Assembly: GCF_038003085.1 (NCBI RefSeq)
Contig: NZ_JBBOOM010000001.1
Location: 1,116,001-1,180,000, forward strand
Direction: 5' to 3'
Length of the DNA: 64,000 nucleotides
From: Psychrobacillus sp. FSL K6-2836
GTDB lineage: Bacteria; Bacillota; Bacilli; Bacillales_A; Planococcaceae
Part shown: positions 60,766 through 64,000 of the stretch, piece by piece
Position numbering within the stretch: position 1 is the stretch's first letter
Layout of the letters: the number at the start of each line of letters is the position of its first letter
Program-made: the position numbers and the translations under genes
The notes under the pieces: model-generated
Seen by the model: only the letters and a program-made list of their open reading frames with translations
Databases searched by the model: none
Told to the model about the DNA's origin: nothing

Positions 60766-61827
60766 TTAGCTCAACCATTTATCTAGAAAAGCATAGGAGA
60801 TTTGGCGAATTTCAGGCGGGAAATCATGACCTGTGTTTCCTATCAATGATGTAAATCGTTCTCCTTCTTCCATCCATTCGTATAAGGAGTTAAGTTCCGC
60901 TAATCCTTTTGCTGCTGGTTCCCAATGAGGAAAAATATGGTCATTTTGCCCCATCCACAAGAATAATGGAGTTGGAGCAACTAGTGCAGCTATTTCGGTG
61001 AACTCAAACGGTACTTTTCCTTCATTTATATAATCACTTATCTTAGGGATATGGCTGAACCACTCTCTTCTGCCCCAGCGATGCCTCTCAGGGTCTTGTG
61101 CAAAAGGTGAGAACCCACAGCTACAAACGACTGCTTTAATCCGACTGTCGACTCCTGCTAGAAAAAAGCTATTATAACCGCCTAAAGAATGTCCAATCGC
61201 ACCAATTTTGGAGTTGTCAACGATACTTAGTTCCTCCAATAAGCTTATCCCTTGCTGATGATCCACAATCATTTTAGCAACTGCCGACCACTCGGGATGA
61301 CTTTTATAAAATGCTGCTGTTTGAAATGGCTGCTCATTCTGTAATACTCTTTCGCCTGCGGTTATCGTATCTGGAGCTAAAACCACAAATCCTCTTTTTA
61401 CAAGCTCCAGACCGTATTGTCTATTCTTCCTACCCACTGTTGTACTTATGTCTTCTTTTCCATTTTCGCTCGTTGGATGGAGAGCAATCACTGCCCGAAA
61501 CCGCTTACTTTTAGCAGAGGACAATAAATGAAGTACATCACTTTCTGTAGTTAAATTTTCTTCTACAAGTCCTTTCGGAACTAAAAGGTTAGCAGGCACC
61601 CAGTCCGCGTAAACCGTGGAATAGCAAATGTTAATCTGGTAATAATCATCATGGATCTCCCAGGTGTTAATCTTCATACTCGGTTTAACTAGCGGAGGAA
61701 GACCACCTATACAATCTAACCAATTTTGGCTTATCGTAGATCTTTTTTCATGCCAATCTTCTATATCATTCACATTATGTAATAACGGTAGAGCTCCATC
61801 CTTCTCTAAAGCTATTAATGTATACAT
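60766..61827 (-). CDS. alpha/beta-hydrolase (dienelactone-hydrolase/acetyl-xylan-esterase-like)
   Basis: Serine hydrolase (353 aa). The nucleophile elbow is IGAIGHSLGGYNSFFLAG near residue 210, the acid is likely the Asp in FLWMGQNDHIFPHWEPAA near 295 and the His lies in GNTGHDFPPEIR near 337. The N-terminal ~60 residues are a cap of the kind seen in acetyl-xylan-type esterases. No signal peptide. The ATG at 61827 is chosen: GGGGGGAG lies just upstream and the longer frame overlaps the neighbour. It could remove acyl or methyl esters from imported oligosaccharides so that the lyase can act. Confidence 0.82.
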   Translation of the reverse strand: MYTLIALEKDGALPLLHNVNDIEDWHEKRSTISQNWLDCIGGLPPLVKPSMKINTWEIHDDYYQINICYSTVYADWVPANLLVPKGLVEENLTTESDVLHLLSSAKSKRFRAVIALHPTSENGKEDISTTVGRKNRQYGLELVKRGFVVLAPDTITAGERVLQNEQPFQTAAFYKSHPEWSAVAKMIVDHQQGISLLEELSIVDNSKIGAIGHSLGGYNSFFLAGVDSRIKAVVCSCGFSPFAQDPERHRWGRREWFSHIPKISDYINEGKVPFEFTEIAALVAPTPLFLWMGQNDHIFPHWEPAAKGLAELNSLYEWMEEGERFTSLIGNTGHDFPPEIRQISYAFLDKWLS

Positions 61828-61837
61828 TGTCTCCCCC

Positions 61838-63652
61838 CTAATCTTCTCCGATTTGAATACTGCATAAATGACTACCGCTACCATAGTAGATTCGACTATT
61901 TTTATGTACAATACCACTACTAGCACTCATCGGTAGCGTATGAACTACTTTCGGTTCTACACACTGTTCCACCTGTATCTCCATACTGAGCAATGTATGA
62001 CTAAGGAGACAATAAAGCGTATTAGTTGGCAAATCATAAGCAAAACCATTTCGAACAATTTGGCCCCAGTTGGATAAATCCTTCCGGAAAAGTATCTGTT
62101 CTGTAGTGGGATTGCATACAAAGTAAATGCTTTGTTCCGTAAGACAATGTACACGGTCATATTCGTCGATAAAGATTTGAGCAATTTCACGGGCACCTTC
62201 TATCGGAACAAAACTATTTTTCACCCTACGAGTCTCCCAATCTAATACATATAAATGAGCTTCTTTTTCTCGTGATCCTGCTCCACCAGGTGTTTCAATA
62301 CTCGTTCCACCAACGATATTACCAGAGCTCAACTCACCAAGGCTAATCGTACTTTGGTTTTCCACTACTTTTTCATGTGTCAGTAGATCGTTTTTCTCGG
62401 ATTCAATACAGTAGATTCCTAGAGATCCGCCGACCATTCCGTATCCGGGAAATCCTCCCCAAACTATATGTTTATGATTCTTTAAAGCAACGGCGCAACG
62501 AGGTCGATGAATACTTTCTTCCTGCAACACCAATTTTGGATTTTCGTTCTTTTTAAATTTCTTCGCCATATCAAATACATATAGCTTTCCACCCGCGTAT
62601 GCTGCTCCTATAAGTATATTTCCATTGGAAGCATAGGCTGCAATATTTCCCCCGCCACCTTTTTCAATAATCTCTCCACCAAAATTAGTTGTCTTATTCG
62701 TAGAAATATTAAATTGAAAAAACTGTAGCGGATGCATAGATGTTCCGTATAGATGATCATCTGGTCCGAGATAAATTGTAGATAATTTTGCTCCATCCGA
62801 AGTATAGTTAAAATGTATTTTTTTTGTCTTAGCTGTTTCTCTATGAACAAGTTCAATAAATCCTTCAGACAGGCTGTATCTCTCTATATGATAGCTTCCC
62901 TCTTGATACCGATGAATCCTTTGAAATGCTGTACCAGTATAAAAAGAGGGCGATAGTTTTTCTGTATCGATAGTTTCGAATTCTCCATTAGAGAATTTCA
63001 TCCATTGCGAAGAACTAGAAGCTCCCATATGTCCGTATACAAATCCATCTATACCTAAATAGATATATCCTGTTCCCTTTTCCCTTTGTTGCTCTTCGAT
63101 AAGGTCTTTCCTCAAACCTTTTTCTAGATGGAATGCAACTATATTCTTCTTTTCCGTTCCTATTCCTATATATGCCCACCCTGTGTGATCGACTGCCACA
63201 CTTCCAGGGTACTTTTCAGTTAGATCCATACTGCCATAGTCCATGATTTCTTTTGAGTGAGGCGAATAACAAAGTAAATGACAATGAGGATACGACGTGA
63301 AATAGATATTGCCTAATATATCCTCCGCAAAGCTAAAGCCTACAATTTCTTCCCCGTTTTCAATCACCTTATAATAAATAAATTTCTCTAAAAAAGGGTC
63401 CAATACCATCAACATATTTGCAGCACCGGTATAAAATAATCCATTGCTGCTATACGAGGAATAAGGATATTCATCGTTGTTTTCAGGAAAAAATACTTGT
63501 TTTATATGATCATTTTCAAGATTAACAATAATAACGAACCCTTTGGCCGCAATAACGAACCGATACTCACCTTCTGCATTCATACATATTGCAGCTGTTC
63601 TTTCTTCCTCCGCTGAAACGGGAATACCGTAGTCTGTAAACAGATTGTTCAC
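61838..63652 (-). CDS. beta-propeller protein of unknown function
   Basis: A 604-residue protein with many short beta-strand units containing Tyr-Ile-Gly/Gly-X-Y and GNI or GN-I turns (LGNIYFTSYPHCHLLCYSPH, GWAYIGIGTEKKNIVAFHLE, NGNILIGAAYAGGKLYVFD, SGNIVGGTSIETPGGAG), consistent with a six- to eight-bladed propeller of the PQQ/Kelch/SMP-30 type. No signal peptide and no obvious catalytic motif. The start is GTG with GGAGG 6 bp upstream. As first gene of the cassette it may be a cytoplasmic sugar-acid lyase, like propeller-type oligogalacturonate lyases, or a binding protein; no function can be assigned from motifs. Confidence 0.6.
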   Translation of the reverse strand: MNNLFTDYGIPVSAEEERTAAICMNAEGEYRFVIAAKGFVIIVNLENDHIKQVFFPENNDEYPYSSYSSNGLFYTGAANMLMVLDPFLEKFIYYKVIENGEEIVGFSFAEDILGNIYFTSYPHCHLLCYSPHSKEIMDYGSMDLTEKYPGSVAVDHTGWAYIGIGTEKKNIVAFHLEKGLRKDLIEEQQREKGTGYIYLGIDGFVYGHMGASSSSQWMKFSNGEFETIDTEKLSPSFYTGTAFQRIHRYQEGSYHIERYSLSEGFIELVHRETAKTKKIHFNYTSDGAKLSTIYLGPDDHLYGTSMHPLQFFQFNISTNKTTNFGGEIIEKGGGGNIAAYASNGNILIGAAYAGGKLYVFDMAKKFKKNENPKLVLQEESIHRPRCAVALKNHKHIVWGGFPGYGMVGGSLGIYCIESEKNDLLTHEKVVENQSTISLGELSSGNIVGGTSIETPGGAGSREKEAHLYVLDWETRRVKNSFVPIEGAREIAQIFIDEYDRVHCLTEQSIYFVCNPTTEQILFRKDLSNWGQIVRNGFAYDLPTNTLYCLLSHTLLSMEIQVEQCVEPKVVHTLPMSASSGIVHKNSRIYYGSGSHLCSIQIGED

Positions 63653-63684
63653 TGTGACCCTCCTTCCAGAAATATTTACTTAAT

Positions 63685-63945
63685 GAGTCAATCCCATAAT
63701 TACTTATTTCGGTTTAAAACAAGAATATTTATGTGATATTATATTCAATTATCCATTTATTTAAAGTGGACTTCGTTGATTGGAGCGCAAGGCGGCGACT
63801 CCAGCGGGAATAGCATGAGCTGAAAGCCCCGCAGGAACGCAGTGACGAGGAGATTGAAGCCATGCCCGCGGAAAGCGTCCGCCTGGAGCGGAAATCAACT
63901 TTGTTCGGATTTTACTACTAATTACTTTATTATGAATTAACTCTA
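63685..63945. repeat. right inverted repeat of the four-gene cassette
   Basis: Inverted copy of 56645-56963, starting GAGTCAATCCCATAATTACT 33 bp upstream of the propeller start codon and ending near ACTTTATTATGAATTAACTC. It contains the GC-rich core (GGAGCGCAAGGCGGCGACTC ... GCGGAAAGCGTCCGCCTGG) of the type widely scattered in Bacillales intergenic regions. Confidence 0.85.
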
Positions 63946-64000
63946 TTATAATAGGAAGAAACTTTATTGATTGCGACGATCATATCTTCTATATCTTGGT
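63930..64000 (-). CDS. C-terminal end of an unknown gene (cut by the window edge)
   Basis: The last 22 codons of a minus-strand frame ending in TAA at 63930-63932, reading QDIEDMIVAINKV and then SSYYNRVNS. The DIEDM-V-AI-KV pattern is like the last helix of DegT/DnrJ/EryC1-type aminotransferases, but it is too short to assign. Its stop lies inside the right inverted repeat. Confidence 0.4.
   Translation of the reverse strand, partial: QDIEDMIVAINKVSSYYNRVNS

Noticed and set aside
63930-64000. Firm call of a DegT/DnrJ aminotransferase
   Set aside because: Only 22 codons are present; the resemblance is limited to one helix pattern.

Overview
The window looks like a chromosome segment of a low-GC Bacillales bacterium, most likely from the Planococcaceae/Bacillaceae area (Psychrobacillus-, Sporosarcina- or Lysinibacillus-like). 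This rests on the AT-rich coding DNA, strong GGAGG-type ribosome sites with frequent GTG and TTG starts, lipoprotein solute-binding proteins, a CcpA cre site, and GC-rich intergenic repeats of a kind I remember from that group; the genus is inference. Almost everything is on the minus strand. Only one convincing gene (39777-40646) is on the plus strand. No tRNA, rRNA, CRISPR, phage or transposase gene was seen.

Region by region. (1) 1-10450: a LacI regulator (partial), two ADP-ribosylglycohydrolase-fold proteins, a CUT1 ABC importer (binding protein and two permeases), a PfkB/ribokinase-like kinase and a DUF4387 + AtuA-like DUF1446 pair. One promoter with two LacI-type operators drives them; the set looks like uptake and breakdown of a glycoside, perhaps a riboside. 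(2) 10600-20430: kdgR-kdgK-TRAP(P,Q,M)-uxaA-uxaB-lgoD-like-eda, a complete route from L-galactonate (or a near relative) through tagaturonate, altronate, KDG and KDPG, with its own KdgR operators and terminator. (3) 21190-40720: a large rare-sugar/polyol locus. It has a GntR/UTRA regulator divergent from a D-psicose/D-tagatose 3-epimerase-type enzyme, two FGGY kinases, a class II aldolase, a GatD-like dehydrogenase, a tagatose-6-phosphate-kinase-like PfkB protein, an SDR and an RbsABC-type importer. A second, acid-oriented branch follows (two MDR dehydrogenases, a 2-hydroxyacid dehydrogenase, a phosphotriesterase-like lactonase, an AroE-fold dehydrogenase, a cupin phosphoglucose isomerase, a KDPG-aldolase-like enzyme, a HAD phosphatase). 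(4) 41100-44785: a secreted multidomain subtilase. (5) 45480-51170: an operon of an NRAMP-fold transporter lacking the metal motif, an NAD-dependent epimerase, a DapA-type lyase/aldolase, an unusual regulator and a Gfo/Idh/MocA dehydrogenase. (6) 52080-63950: a second CUT1 importer with a YesL-type protein, and a four-gene cassette (heparinase II/III-like protein, GntR-SBP fusion regulator, alpha/beta-hydrolase, beta-propeller) bracketed by 260-320 bp inverted repeats.

The most striking non-coding signal is four large minisatellite arrays (20.7-21.2, 40.8-41.1, 45.1-45.5 and 51.3-52.0 kb). They belong to two families unrelated in sequence, yet both are built from four monomers of about 20 bp that make an 82 bp higher-order unit. 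All four lie just beyond intrinsic terminators, in DNA expected to be untranscribed. Two of them, with their flanks and terminator, form a duplicated composite module.

Functionally the window is a block of carbon-acquisition modules, each pairing an importer, a local regulator and catabolic enzymes that lead towards KDPG or triose phosphates. All assignments come from reading motifs and neighbourhoods by eye; no database search was possible.
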